From Stramonita haemastoma (lineage: Eukaryota; Mollusca; Gastropoda; Neogastropoda; Muricidae): 64,000 nucleotides of DNA. Below the pieces are notes generated by a model. It did not search any database, had not been told where the DNA came from, and was given only the letters and a program-made list of their open reading frames with translations. The position numbers were made by a program, and so were the translations under genes. Location of the stretch: positions 86,712,480 through 86,776,479 of the forward strand of contig CM060318.1 in assembly GCA_030674155.1 (NCBI GenBank). The letters are read 5' to 3'. Shown in pieces: positions 14,136 to 28,074 of the stretch (position 1 is the first letter of the stretch; the number at the start of each line of letters is the position of its first letter).

Positions 14136-14254
14136 CACACATTCACAGACACACACACACACGCCGCGCGCGCACAGGCGCATGCAGCACAATTGTACAC
14201 GCGTGTGAATGCATATGCAGTCGCGCAAACAGATATAAGGGTGTGAGCGCGCGT

Positions 14255-14298
<44 letters not shown>

Positions 14299-14324
14299 CA
14301 CAACACAGCACGCACCACGCCCCA

Positions 14325-14357
<33 letters not shown>

Positions 14358-14360
14358 ACA
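14136..14360. repeat. (CA)n array with CG-rich interruptions
   Basis: CA units interrupted by CGCGCGC (14163-14171) and GCGCGCG (14246-14252). Confidence 0.9.
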
Positions 14361-16425
14361 CGCAACTACACCAACGTACACACACATTGCATATCTAACG
14401 CATTTACTTTCAATTTTCTAGAATAACAAGTATGGGTAGGGAATAATAACATTTACTTGTTTACTCTCTGTTTATTTATTTAATTCGTTTTAATTTGCTT
14501 TCTTAAAACAACTAAAAACAGCGCACAAAAAATGCTTGGTGTTCAGTTATTGCAGACCACGACTGAACTTAGCTGATTTGATGTCCTGGATATAGCACAA
14601 TCCGCAACAGACAGAGATGTTTTGGATTTCCTGTTTGCTTCTTTCATCCCTCACCCCTACCCCCCTTCCACCCTTGTTTATTTTTCCAATTCACAAATGG
14701 TGGTCTGCATCTTAACATCAAACAATAGAGGTGGCCGTCGTGGGCAGACAAACATGTTGATGTACATAAACGATTTAAAAACAACAGATAAAAGAGCTTT
14801 CTGCTGGGAAAATTGTGTTGAAGAAAATCGGCTGCTCTCTGGGGTAACCTAGGCATACATGCAGGGAGTAGGGAGGGGGAAGGGAGGAGGATGGTCCCTC
14901 AGAATGCACATGCTGTTTTGCTGAGACATCAGCTGGAATTTTTGTGAATGCAAAGCTCAGTGCCACGACTGTTAATATTATGCAATACAAAACAATTAAA
15001 TATAGTACAATCCATTACAACACCAATATAATGCAATACAGTACACTGTGGCGTGCTACAATAATGTGCAATACGATGCAATGCAATACAAGATAATCAA
15101 ATCCTCTGAAATACAGGCTATGTAATACCAACTACTAAAATGTTAATGAATCCAACACAAAACACCATACTGCACTTCAGTAAAGCAATGCAGTGCAATG
15201 CGGTACAATGAAGCAAAATGAGAAATGATTGCATGAAATACTTTCACATAACAGACGTAGCATTTTCTTCTTTAAAAAATTAATACTCACTCTGCTTCTG
15301 CTGCATTGCTGTGTCCGATAATTATGAGCGAAAAAAGCGTTACGCTGGCGTAGAACACCTGTAATGTCTGGCTCAGTACATCCGATTTCGGCATGGTAAA
15401 TAATTATCTTTAAGTCTGTCTGGAAAATAGGCTGGAGAACGGACCAAGAAGGCAAAATAAGACAAGGAGCTGACAAGAATCAAATGAACAAGGCAAAAAC
15501 AAAGAGAGGGATAGAAAAGATGGAATCCCCAGCACAGAATTTCAAGACGGGGGAGGGGAATGTTTCTACTGACAGGTCCTAGCATCCCCACGGGGAAAGC
15601 TTTGCATCAACTGTTTTTAAACTGGATCTGAAAACAAAGACACATCTGAATTTTCAAGTAATTAACATAATTTTTTATCCAAGCAATCAGGCTACAACTA
15701 AGATTTCTCCACCTTGAGTTGTACGCTAATTTACTTTCACTTTCAATCATGGAAGATTTCTCTGCATCAAATACCACTGTCACTGAATTTACCTCCCAAC
15801 GTTATCCTTTATCCCCCATCAGAAGATAGACAAACATGAAAACAGCTGCAACAACAACAATGACAAACAACAACAAAAACAATATACTTTCTTTCCTAAA
15901 AAGAAAACGTCATAGCCAGCTAAGAAGATTGTCACCGTCTACAGATCAAGGGGACTAAGGAAACAAGAGTGTGTCCAAGTACCGGTTCGAAAAGGATTTA
16001 AAACAAAGATAGAAACATTGATAAGTACATTGCATTGTATTCCCACCCTAAAGACCTTACCAGTCAATTACATTGTAATCCTCAGATTATAGACATTATG
16101 ATGAACAAAACTAATTTTCCTTAGAGCAGCAATCGTTTTAATTCTTGATTTTTTTTAAAAGAAACATTCAAGTGTCTGAGGCCATTCTATTAAATGAGAT
16201 TTTGACTTTAATAATAATGCAGTATACTCTTAACGAATGCAGATTGTAGTATCAAATTAGAGAAAAAGAGAAGAAACAAGCACTGAGCCTAGCTTACGAT
16301 TTATCCTTGTTAGCATTACAAAGAGGGATCAGATGAATTTCCCATCTGAAAATCATTGTGCGAGAGTGTTTTGTGCATATGCACGCACAAAGGTGCATAC
16401 CTAAATACGCGCATACATGTACATG
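14361..16425. other. Long non-coding stretch, decayed TGCAATACA repeats
   Basis: At 14970-15220, ATGCAATACA-like motifs recur irregularly as at 1490-1750. Elsewhere no coding signal, RNA gene or match to the dispersed repeats. Confidence 0.5.
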
Positions 16426-16427
16426 CA

Positions 16428-16482
16428 GGCACACACACATCACACACACACACACACACAGCGCGCCGCGCACACACACACA

Positions 16483-16537
<55 letters not shown>
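16428..16537. repeat. (CA)n microsatellite
   Basis: CA units with a GCGCGCCGCG interruption at 16461-16470. Confidence 0.95.
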
Positions 16538-16538
<1 letters not shown>

Positions 16539-16689
16539 AGCATGCCTAAGCATGTATTTTCTACCGTTATCGGATAAGAAATTCTCAAAATGCCCAAGAA
16601 CTCTTGCTTCAGTATTTACAGATTGCATTACGCTTACTAGTTGCTGTCTGAGTGTTCAAAGAAGAGAAGAAGAGAGACGAAGAAGAAGA

Positions 16690-17110
16690 AGACTAAGCCA
16701 AGAATTGATGATTGCCTGGTGACCTCTCCCCATAGACCTGCCCAGAAGTACTTCACCCCATCATTAGTCTCTGGTACCAACCACGTCAAACCTTAGTTTC
16801 CCTCCCTGAACATTGAATCGTCTCCAATGAGAAGTTATCATCCAGGTTCAATCCTGTATCAGAGACCTTCATGCTTCAATACAAACCCTGAACACCCTCT
16901 GGCCAAAAGGCCATGTGACTCTATTGGAACATAACTCTATTAAGCCACCCAGGTTAAGACGTTGACAAATGACCAGTCAGAGCAATTACTGCAACTTGTT
17001 CATCTTCCACCTCCACCACCTCCACCTCTATTTCCTTCACTGTTACAACCACACCTCTTTCTTTTTCAACACCTATTCTGGCATTACTGATATTGCTGCT
17101 GTAGGGATGC
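16690..17110 (+). repeat. Dispersed repeat M, copy 1
   Basis: CATTAGTCTC.....ACCA..CACG.CAAA, GGCCATGTGACT and AGGTTAAGAC.TTGACA occur in the same order at 47480-47675. The flanking context is also alike: both lead through a triplet-rich zone into a GACA/GA array and then a repeat E copy. No coding capacity. Confidence 0.5.
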
Positions 17111-17111
17111 T

Positions 17112-17115
17112 GCTG

Positions 17116-17168
<53 letters not shown>

Positions 17169-17200
17169 AGATGATGATGTGATGATGATGATGATGATGT
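17112..17200. repeat. (TGC)n and (GAT)n trinucleotides
   Basis: About 17 CTG units (17117-17168) followed by GAT units. Confidence 0.95.
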
Positions 17201-17319
17201 TACATTGACTACAAAGGCTAACGCAAATAGAAAGTTGAAATTCAAAAAAACAAAATACAAAAATACAAAAATAATATTGTGCTACAACTGCTGCTAGTAC
17301 CTGGCAAAAAAACTATACT

Positions 17320-19243
<1,924 letters not shown>

Positions 19244-19345
19244 GCTTGCTTTTTTGCCCATATTGCTCTGTTGCATTTGTTTGTTTGTTGTGTTGCTTTG
19301 TTGTGCAGAACAGTTATATTATGAATGGTGCGGGCTGTGGGCATA

Positions 19346-19625
19346 GGGATGCACGCCTGACTGGCAGTTGTCTGCTGCATCCCTGATGCCTGTGTTGTGC
19401 TAATGAGGATGGAGTGTGTGTCCCCTAAGGTTCTCCCTGTGGACGGTGGTGATTGTGTTTGATGCCTGTACCCCTCAGAGTGTTGTTGCGTGTTTTCCTG
19501 TCTGCATGGCTGTCCTTTCCCACATACTCCACAGCTGTTAGCTACGCTGACTTGTTTCTGCACAATACAAACCATAGTAGTGATGGCTACAATCCCCCAC
19601 CTGACATCCCGCCCCTTCTGTCACG
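19346..19625 (+). repeat. Dispersed repeat E, diverged copy
   Basis: TGCACGCCT.ACTGGCAG, GTGTTTGATGCCTG.ACCCCTCA, TGCATGGCTG and GTTAGCTA.G.TGACTTGT align in order with 35069-35317 and 48192-48437. This copy is clearly more diverged than those two are from each other. It also lies 3' of a (GA)n array, as they do. Confidence 0.7.
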
Positions 19626-20788
19626 TTCTCTTTGACACTCAAGGCATAGTGACGTTTTTGATAATGATTCAAAAACAGTTGAATATACTAACAGTCAAAG
19701 ATCATTTCCCAAAGTGCATAGCTCATATAAAGTTGGGAAATCAGTCTGCGCTTGGATAGGTTAAAGAATGAGTAAACTTTATACTCATTTATGTTGACAG
19801 GTCTTTTATAATGATACACGTGCATAGAATATACAGGTAGAACCACAAGCGATCTTCTGATGGCAGTAGCTTTCATCTGTCTGGGGACTTAATAACTGCT
19901 AATGGTCAGTGACATAAAAAAAGTTTTTTTTATCAAATTGAAAGAAGCAAACGAAAGTTACCTGTCAATTCAACATTAAAGTCGAAATGATAAAGATGGG
20001 AAAATTGCCATTTTTTTCTTTTTGAAAGAGTTGAAAGATAACCATTCTCTCTTATGCCGAAGTCGGATGCGCTGGGCCTGATTAGTCAGGCGCTAAACAG
20101 CAGTGTGACGCATTTTAGCTCATAAAACAGACAACAAGAACTGCTGTATGGGTGTTCTACGAAGAAGAAGAATCATATAACAGACAGTTGACAGGCTAGG
20201 AGAGAGGGGGGGAGCATGTTTGACACCAACAACACCACTACTGGTGAATTAGCATTTGTAACATTCATAAACTAGTAAGGCTTTTTATAGTACCAAACAT
20301 AACCTAATATTTTGACAAAATGTACAAAGAGAGCGTTCCAAAGCGTCTGGTCTTGCTGAAAGCAAATTTTTATTCAGATAGGAAGACATTCTTTGGAAGG
20401 AATGGTAATCATGGTGAGTTCTTTGATACGAATACGGAGTCCGCCAGAACTGCATTTTATTTCCGCAAATTTTCACCATGGAGAATGTCTATGATCATTT
20501 ACTGATCATGAGAGAGGTGGACATAGATGGCATGATCATTATCAATACATGAGACAGAAGCATCGTAGACCTCAGCTTTGCTAGTGATACAGCACTCTTT
20601 GCCATTTCTATCACGACCCTGAAAAGAACTGTCCACAGTTGATGCACAAACAGCAAGTCAAGGGCTAATCACTGATGCAAGGTTTGAATAGAAAATGTCA
20701 GCATTGGCAATCAAGTTTATTTAAATGATTTTCTTCTTGTCTGACTGAAAAAAAAATGTTATCTAAACGATCTCGACTTCTTTGTTCT
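19626..20788. other. Non-coding, nothing recognised
   Basis: No frame above 70 codons outside repeats and no match to the repeat families listed here. Confidence 0.5.
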
Positions 20789-21191
20789 AGCAATAAAAAA
20801 CTATTGATACTTCCCAGCTATACTATGTCTATCTATTATTGGTCAACAGTCTGTTTGTTATAGCAATGAAAAACTATTGATACTTCCCAGCTATACTATA
20901 TCTATCTACTATTGGTCAACAGTCTGTTTGTTATAGCAATGAAAAACTATTGATACTTCCCAGCTATACTATATCTATCTACTATTGGTCAACAGTCTGT
21001 TTGTTATAGCAATGAAAAACTATTGATACTTCCCAGCTATACTATATCTATCTACTATTGGTCAACAGTCTGTTTGTTATAGCAATGAAAAACTATTGAT
21101 ACTTCCCAGCTATACTATATCTATCTACTATTGGTCAACAGTCTGTTTGTTATAGCAATGAAAAACTATCGATACTTCCCAGCTATACTAT

Positions 21192-22140
21192 CACTCACTC
21201 ACTCAGTCCCATGTCCCAAAGGACGTAGGGGGGACATGAGAGAAGACGCAACAGAGATCTTTTTCCATGCTTCACGATCCTGTGTGGCTAGTAGGAGGTG
21301 TTGCAGGGGTTGGGCGGTCCAGTATTTGATGTTGTCAACCCATGATTTCTTTTGGCGGCCTCTTCTTCTCTTGCCCTCGACTGTTCCTTGCAGGATGGTT
21401 TTTGCTAGGGTGTTGTGTCTTGTGGTGTGACCAAACCACATCAGCTTTCTCCTCTTTATGGTGGAGAGCAAAGGCTCTTGGGGGCCCACACGCTTTTTGA
21501 TTTCTTCTTTCACATAGTTATTGGTCTTGTGTTCTTTGTATGATATTTTGAGGAGTCTTCTGTGGCACTTGTTCTCGAATGCTTGGATTCTCCTCTCTAG
21601 CTCTGCTGTCAGAGTCCATGATTCACAGCCATATAGGAGGATAGATATCACAAGGGATTTGTAAAGGTGGTATTTGGTGCAGAAGCTGATGTTGTTGCTT
21701 CTGATGATCTTCTCGAGTCTGACTAGAGCAGATGTTGCTGTTGCAATGAGAGCTTTCACTTCATTGTTTGATGTGCCATCTTTTGTTAGGATGGAGCCTA
21801 AGTATTTGAATTGGCTCACTTCTTCTAGTGTTTCTCCATTCATCTTTATTTCCGTGATGTCATTACTCGCGCTGTTGACCATGATCTTTGATTTCTCTGT
21901 ACTGACCTCCATGCCGTATGCGCTCGCTCGATCTGTTAAATTGTCTGTGAGGATTTGCAGTTCTTGTTTGCTGCTGCCCATGAGGTCAATGTCATCTGCA
22001 AATCTGGGGTTGCAAAGGGGTCTTCCACCAATGGAGATGGAAGTGTGGTGGTTTTGCAGTGTCTCTGTCATGATATTTTCGAGGAAGAGGTTGAAGAGTA
22101 CAGGTGAGAGAAGGCAGCCCTGGCGAACCCCAACCGTGGT
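21192..22140 (-). mobile_element. 5'-truncated RTE-like LINE inserted in the satellite
   Basis: A minus-strand, 949-bp insertion ends (in element orientation) in GGACTGAGTGAGTGAGTG and begins abruptly inside reverse transcriptase. The satellite bases CTATACTAT occur at both junctions (21183-21191 and 22141-22149) and form a perfect 9-bp target-site duplication. This shows a target-primed insertion with 5' truncation. It is nearly identical to the plus-strand copy at 36512-37458. Confidence 0.95.
21199..22140 (-). CDS. Reverse transcriptase C-terminal fragment (RTE-like)
   Basis: An uninterrupted 313-codon frame starts, without its own start codon, at TTVGVRQGCLLSPVLFN (RT motif B) and continues through FADDIDLMGSS (catalytic FADD, motif C), EKSKIMVN, FKYLGSIL, LLYGCESWTL, RRKLMWFGH and EGKRRRGRQKKSW to ...PLRPLGHGTE and stop. 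The endonuclease, fingers and motif A are missing because of 5' truncation. Compared with the other copy I count six amino-acid differences in about 290. The fragment cannot work alone. Clade assignment to RTE (BovB-like C-terminal layout) comes from family knowledge. Confidence 0.9.
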   Translation of the reverse strand, partial: TTVGVRQGCLLSPVLFNLFLENIMTETLQNHHTSISIGGRPLCNPRFADDIDLMGSSKQELQILTDNLTDRASAYGMEVSTEKSKIMVNSASNDITEIKMNGETLEEVSQFKYLGSILTKDGTSNNEVKALIATATSALVRLEKIIRSNNISFCTKYHLYKSLVISILLYGCESWTLTAELERRIQAFENKCHRRLLKISYKEHKTNNYVKEEIKKRVGPQEPLLSTIKRRKLMWFGHTTRHNTLAKTILQGTVEGKRRRGRQKKSWVDNIKYWTAQPLQHLLLATQDREAWKKISVASSLMSPLRPLGHGTE

Positions 22141-22403
22141 CTATACTATATCTATCTACTATTGGTCAACAGTCTGTTTGTTATAGCAATGAAAAACTAT
22201 CGATACTTCCCAGCTATACTATGTCTATCTACTATTGGTCAACAGTCTGTTTGTTATAGCAATGAAAAACTATTGATACTTCCCAGCTATACTATATCTA
22301 TCTATTATTGGTCAACAGTCTGTTTGTTATAGCAATGAAAAACTATTGATACTTCCCAGCTATACTATATCTATCTATTATTGGTCAACAGTCTGTTTGT
22401 TTC

Positions 22404-22649
22404 AGTGCACTAAAGTCTGGAACTTTCCCATCATCATTGTCGCAATCACCAGTCTGTAAAGTAGAGTCATCAAAAGTCTCTTTGAAAAGTCCTATGGCAT
22501 TGTCACTGTCTGGCTGTTTTCCTTTTCCTGTGTCTCTTTCCTGTCCCCAATGGCATCGACCTGGCTATTTTGGACTGTATGGGGGGAGAAACATTGTAAT
22601 AGTAAAGATGAGTGGGGAAGATGGAAAAACAGGTGATGGAGGGAGGAGA
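22404..22649. other. Short non-coding spacer
   Basis: Nothing recognised. Confidence 0.5.
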
Positions 22650-22677
22650 GGGGGGGGGGGGGGGGGGGGGGGGGGGG
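22650..22677. repeat. Poly-G tract (28 G)
   Basis: 28 consecutive G residues, preceded by GGGAGGAGAG. Could form G-quadruplexes and is likely length-polymorphic. Confidence 0.9.
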
Positions 22678-22717
22678 CTGAGAGACCGGGTATTGTGTGT
22701 GTGGGGAAGGGGGGATG

Positions 22718-23065
<348 letters not shown>

Positions 23066-23620
23066 CTACTGTTGTTCTAAATATTATTTTATGCAGTATT
23101 TTCTATGAAGAAACTCATAGAGTACAGGGTATCATCTCTGTTTCTACTTGACAACTTTCTCACTATCATTTTGTTCTTTCATGAGTATCATTTAATTTCC
23201 AGTAACATCATACACAAAAGTCCAATTCATCTAGCATTGTCATTCATGAACAGAACACACACAAAAAATTATTAATCGCATTTGCTCTATAGTTGATTTC
23301 TCTCACCCCCAAAAGGAAAATCATCTTGCAATTTCTTTATCCTGTGCAGTTCATATCACCAGTGTAGACACACGCAAGTTTTCAAGTGCTGATGCCAGCA
23401 TCTTTGGATGTGAATAAATATTAGAAAGTGAAGAGTAGTTCAAAACTATTCAAGGGGGATCACTTTCACATTAACTTCTGCCAGTCTTGGATCTAGCTGT
23501 GAATCTCCGGTAATGAAATATCGGAAAGACTGACATACAGAGAGCTATAGATGTGTGTACAAGCAGAGGGAAGAGAGAGGAGGAATAAAAAGCTACGCTA
23601 AAGATAGACTGGGGGAAATA
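23066..23620. other. Non-coding; possible outer part of repeat C
   Basis: The segment 23455-23520 (GATCACTTTCACATTAACTT, then CTAGCTGTGAAT) weakly resembles 37780-37840 and 49738-49795. This suggests that the repeat C unit starts further upstream. Otherwise nothing. Confidence 0.4.
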
Positions 23621-23621
23621 T

Positions 23622-24050
23622 GTACAAAAGATCAGGACAGATACACCAGGCTACAGCACGAGATTAGTGTGGGCACTGCTGTCTGGTTCTCCCCCAGCAA
23701 AAGCCAATCACAGACACAGAAGAAGTGGCATCAGTCAGTGTCCTGCAGTCAGTGGAGCGGATGATAACAAACCTTCTTCCCTGCCTGCCTGCCTGCCTGT
23801 CTGCCTGTCTGCCTGCCTGCCTGCCTTGTCTGCCTGCCTTGCCTGTCTGCCTGTCTGCTGCCTGCTGCTGTGTGTGTGTGTGTGTGTGTGCAGACAAGGC
23901 GTGTGAATCTGATGAATGGACTTTGGTCAGCGGTGGCTGGGTCATCATCCATCACACAGAAGCAGTTAGGATTCTGACCGTGATCCATATCAGTGGGCCT
24001 GTTGCACATCCATTGTGCATACTTTGTCATTTGTTTCTTTCAAAATACCC
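23622..24050 (+). repeat. Dispersed repeat C, copy 1
   Basis: TGTACAAAAGATCAGGACAG, CACTGCTGTCTGGTTCTCCC, AGCAAAAGCCAATCACAGAC and GGCGTGTGAATCTGATGAAT are shared with 37945-38300 and 51763-52100, all in + orientation. Inside, a (CCTG)n(TG)n run (23775-23892) is much longer than in the other copies. No coding frame is shared across copies. Class unknown. Confidence 0.85.
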
Positions 24051-24239
24051 CCCCCCCCCACCCACACACACACGCGCGCGCTCGCGTGCACACGCCTGCA
24101 GGAGTGGCAGCAAGCACACGTACACACGCTTTATGTAACACTGTTAAATCTGTCATGAGGTCTCCAGTTGATTATAATAGTCACATTGTCATAATGCAAA
24201 GTGTCTTTTCAATCAGCACAGTTTTCAGCTATCACTATG

Positions 24240-24335
24240 GTTTATACCACTTTGTGTCACAGCAGATTTCTCTGTGCCCGGCTGCTCTCCTTGGGGAAAG
24301 CAGGTCGCCACAAGTGCAGCACCTACCCATTATGT
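24240..24335 (+). mobile_element. Family B fragment
   Basis: TATACCACTTTGTGTCACAG, CAGATTTCTCTG, GCTGCTCTCCTTGGGGAAAG, GTCGCCACAAGTGCAGCACC and TACCCATT match 38483-38587. It follows a repeat C copy, as the other one does. Confidence 0.7.
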
Positions 24336-24362
24336 TTTTATTATATATTTTTGTATGCACAC

Positions 24363-24803
<441 letters not shown>

Positions 24804-24857
24804 ATATCTGTGTGTGTATGTGTGAGTGGTGTGTGTGTGAGTGTGAGTGTGTGTGTG

Positions 24858-24935
24858 TGGGGGGGGGGGGTATTTTAAAAGAAACAAATGAGAAAGAATG
24901 CCCAATGGACATGCAACAGACCGACAGACTGGATT
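24858..24935 (-). repeat. Inverted copy of the end of repeat C
   Basis: The minus strand of 24863-24925 matches 23997-24055 (GGCCTGTTGCACATCCATTG, then CATTTGTTTCTTTCAAAATA and poly-C) with scattered changes. The two arms bracket the (ATCT)n array. Confidence 0.8.
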
Positions 24936-25019
24936 TATTTGGTTTTCTCTTACTGCTGGTCAAACTGTTGGAAACACGAAAGAAAAGTGTATTTTAAGGC
25001 ATGTGTTTACAGTACGTTG

Positions 25020-25625
25020 TCTATGAACATGAGGATGCCAAAGCTTCTACAAAACATATGGAATAGCAGCGCAATATTACCAGCAACAGCAGCTGCAGCA
25101 GCACCAATTATAGTAGTACAAACGATAGTGATAGCAATAATAGTAGCATAAGCAGTAGTATGAAAAGAAGTAGGAAGGAAGAAGCGTGATGCCAGGCTGC
25201 TGTAGTCCTTTTCATGGGAACTGTGATCCTATCCTAGAGAGTGTGGCAGTAAACAAGAGAAAGCCATCAGTCTGTGATGCTGTGCCCCTGATTGTGACAG
25301 CCAGACACACAGCTACAAATAAGCGATCCAACTCAGCATCCCTCGCCCAGCTGTCGTGGATGGGTGGTGAAACAAGAGGCGGGGTGGGGGAGGGGGTGTA
25401 GGCCTAGTAGGCACACCAAGAGACATCCTGACCAGATGGTGAAGAACACTTGTGTGACTGATGATCAATGAAAGAGAACAGTCTGGTCAGGAGACACGAT
25501 ACTGCCAGATCCAGGAAAGGATGGAAAGCTGGATAGTTTTCAAGCAAGACTAACAATGTGGGCGGCAATCTATTTTTGGCGTGCATATACACTTGGTCAC
25601 CTGAAGACAATTCTGACCGGTATTT
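25020..25625 (+). repeat. Dispersed repeat D, copy 1
   Basis: GACATCCTGACCAGATGGTG, AAGAACACTTGTGTGACTGA, TGATCAATGAAAGA and CTTGGTCACCTG match 40288-40495 and 53913-54095. Upstream is an A/G/C-rich triplet zone (CAG, AGT), as in the other copies. + orientation in all three. Confidence 0.75.
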
Positions 25626-26060
25626 CGAATTATGCCATTGTATGGCCCTGTATGTCATCCTATCTGCACCTGTTACAACATCTTCTTGTCTCCACGCACA
25701 ATGTCTCAAAGCTCACCAGTCAGTATGATTGTAATCAGCAGCAGAAGCAATATCCTCGACATCACTATATAGCATATCTATCATCAAGCTTGTCGTCGTC
25801 ATCAGCAGCATCAGGGGTAGAAGCAACACCATCCTTCCTCCTCCCCCTCCTCCTCTTCTTTCCTCCTCCTCCTCTCCTCCTCCTCCTCCATGATCATCAT
25901 CATCATCATCGTCATCATCATTTTAAATGCCTTATAAACTGCTGATATATGGCAATTCCCTGTCTAGTCAATGAGGAGCAATCTGTTTGTAGCTAGCTCG
26001 CATTTAGTTCAGCAACTCCTCTACCTTTTGGAATCTGTGCACCTTTCTAAGAGTCAAAAC
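25626..26060. other. Non-coding with (TCC)n and (ATC)n runs
   Basis: TCC-rich (25835-25890) and ATC-rich (25892-25925) short arrays. Nothing else. Confidence 0.6.
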
Positions 26061-26190
26061 ACACACGCACGCGCGCGCGCGCACGCGCACGTACCACACA
26101 CACACACACTAACATACACATGCACACAAACACATTCATACACATTCACACACACAAACACACTGGCACACCACACACACACACACCTTT
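26060..26190. repeat. (CA)n with pure (CG) core
   Basis: A CACGCACGCGCGCGCGCG core (26064-26090) with CA units on both sides. Alternating purine/pyrimidine, CpG-dense. Confidence 0.9.
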
Positions 26191-26569
26191 CACATTCACT
26201 CTATAAATATATTAAAACCAAGTGATCTTGAAAGGAATTAGTAAGCTTGCAGGAACAAGCCCATCAATTATTTCAGCAGGTGGAGCCAGTTGTCGTCACA
26301 TAAAATTTTTAAACATGGTTATTAATAAAATCTTTCTGCTTGAAGTAATATTTGACAAAATCATTAAGTCATGAGCACTGCTGTGTTAAATGCCAGCAAT
26401 TTTTAAGGGGGGGGGGGGGGGGAGGAGGGGGGTATTGAAAGCATTGACATCCCTTAACTGTCCGCACGACCATTATCAAACTCCAATCAAGCGTAGACTC
26501 TTTTAACACTTGCTGCAGTTAGTCTGTCCAAGAAAAACAAAAGCGAGTTTCAGCAGAAAAAAAATGTTG
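26191..26569. other. Non-coding with poly-G tract
   Basis: G-rich run at 26407-26432. Nothing else. Confidence 0.55.
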
Positions 26570-26810
26570 AAAGACTGTCACCTACTACCGGTGTGTCCAA
26601 AAGCACTTTGCTGAGTGGAGGTGTCCCCGGAGGCCAAGGTCCTAGTGACCAAGTTCTCAGGGACATCTCCGGGTCACTGACTTCCCACAATCCGCCTAAA
26701 AGCTCCGAAATGGCCTCCGCTTAGAACGCTACCCAACGTCTGCACACTATTTCTTCATTACACCTTTTCTCCCTCCCTTGTGACAGCGCTACCTCTGTCT
26801 GTTTTCTGTT
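26570..26810 (+). repeat. Dispersed repeat H, copy 1
   Basis: GTCACCTACTACCGGTGTG, GGTCCTAGTGACCAAGTT, ATCTCCGGGTCACTGAC and CCTAAAAGCTC parallel 55000-55160. Both are followed by a CTGT/CTCT-rich tract. Confidence 0.7.
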
Positions 26811-26949
26811 TGTCTGTATGTCTCTGCCTCTGTCTGTCTGTCTTTGTCTGTCTGTCTGTATATCTATTTGTCTGTCTATCTCTCTGTCTGTGTGCCTTCG
26901 TGTTTTTTTTTAATCTTTATATCGTCTTCATGTTGGTGGTTGTTTTTGT

Positions 26950-27070
26950 TGAGTTAGGGGTTGTTTTTATATCCTGTTATCCCTGATAAAGGCGGGGATT
27001 GGATGTAAAAAGCGCATGAGTACTTAATCATTATCTTCGAAATAACAGAATTTGATATGATTTTATTTTA
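26950..27070 (+). mobile_element. L-type 3' tail fragment
   Basis: ATCCCTGATAAAGGCGGGGA, TTGGATGTAAAAAGC, GCATGAGTACTTAATCATTA and TCTTCGAAATAA match the end of L copy 1, followed by (TTTTA)n. The body is missing. Confidence 0.65.
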
Positions 27071-27105
27071 TTTTATTCTATCTAATTCTCGATTTGATTT
27101 GTTTT

Positions 27106-27243
<138 letters not shown>

Positions 27244-27244
27244 C

Positions 27245-27880
27245 GTGTAGAAGCATCATTGCTGAACAAAATCACATTCAAACAGCCTTAAGACAGACAA
27301 CAAACAGGCGTCTACACAGAGATACAGAGACAGAAACAGAAATCAAAAGATAGACAGAGAGATGGATTACAATTTTGTTTTTTCATTTTTGACTATTTCT
27401 TCATTCTCAAATGTTTTTGTCTCCTTGAGAGAGAGGCAGTTTATCTTGGATGGCGTCAAGGGTTTCAACAGACTCCATTAATACTGTACTATTTTTTCTT
27501 TTCTTTTTGAACAATCAAGCCAAACTGTTTGTTTTCGACATCAACTCTTTTGTTTAAAGTGTTGTACACAGTAATGGAGATGAGAGGAATGGGAAGAGCT
27601 AGCGACTGAGACGTTCGACTTTGCGTTTTTGTGTAGCCATTGAAACGGTCAAGTCTGCAGACAGAAGCAACAGACAGACAGACAGACAGACAGACAGCAG
27701 ACAGACAAGAGAGGCGTTTAGCGCATGGTGTTGTTTTTCGGCGTTGATCCCTTGACCTTTGTCTGGTCTGAGTGATGGATGACCGCGCTTCAGAACAGTT
27801 CTGGCTCATTTAGCGAACATTAGGTCGTTGTCTTTGGGGAGAGAGCTTATGTACTGTGTAATACCAAGTCTGAAGTTTGT
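27245..27880 (+). repeat. Dispersed repeat I, copy 1
   Basis: The 5' part (CATTGCTGAACAAAA, CAGCCTTAAGACAGACAACA) matches 43325-43380. The main part (TGGCGTCAAGG, AATCAAGCCAAACTGTTTGT, GACTGAGACGTT, GTTTGCAGACAGA-like, ACCTTTGTCTGGTCTGAGTG, AGTCTGAAGTTTGT) matches 44330-44756 and, in two pieces, 57940-58165 and 58690-58865. No conserved frame, so probably a non-coding element. Confidence 0.7.
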
Positions 27881-28074
27881 TACAACAAACAAACAAAAAA
27901 ACAAACAGAATGACATTTTCAAAGCAATTTATCTGCCTTCACCTTCACCTTCACCTGTCCCGTACCGTGTGGGGGCACAACTGAAGATTTTGCAACCAGC
28001 TTCCTCCACTCCCCACGGTCCTCCGCCCTCCGTAGTAGGTCGTTCCACCACCTTATTTGCCACTCTTCTCAAAT

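Larger units (their letters stand above)
20789..22403. repeat. 73-bp satellite/minisatellite array (split)
   Basis: Unit starts at 20789, 20862, 20935, 21008, 21081, 21154, then 22185, 22258 and 22331 are spaced exactly 73 bp apart on each side of an insertion. Units differ at a handful of positions (AATAAA/AATGAA, TATTGA/TATCGA, TATGTC/TATATC, CTATTA/CTACTA). The unit contains TTGGTCAACAGTCTGTTTGT. The unit broken by the insertion is exactly 73 bp when 21154-21191 is joined to 22150-22184. Confidence 0.97.
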
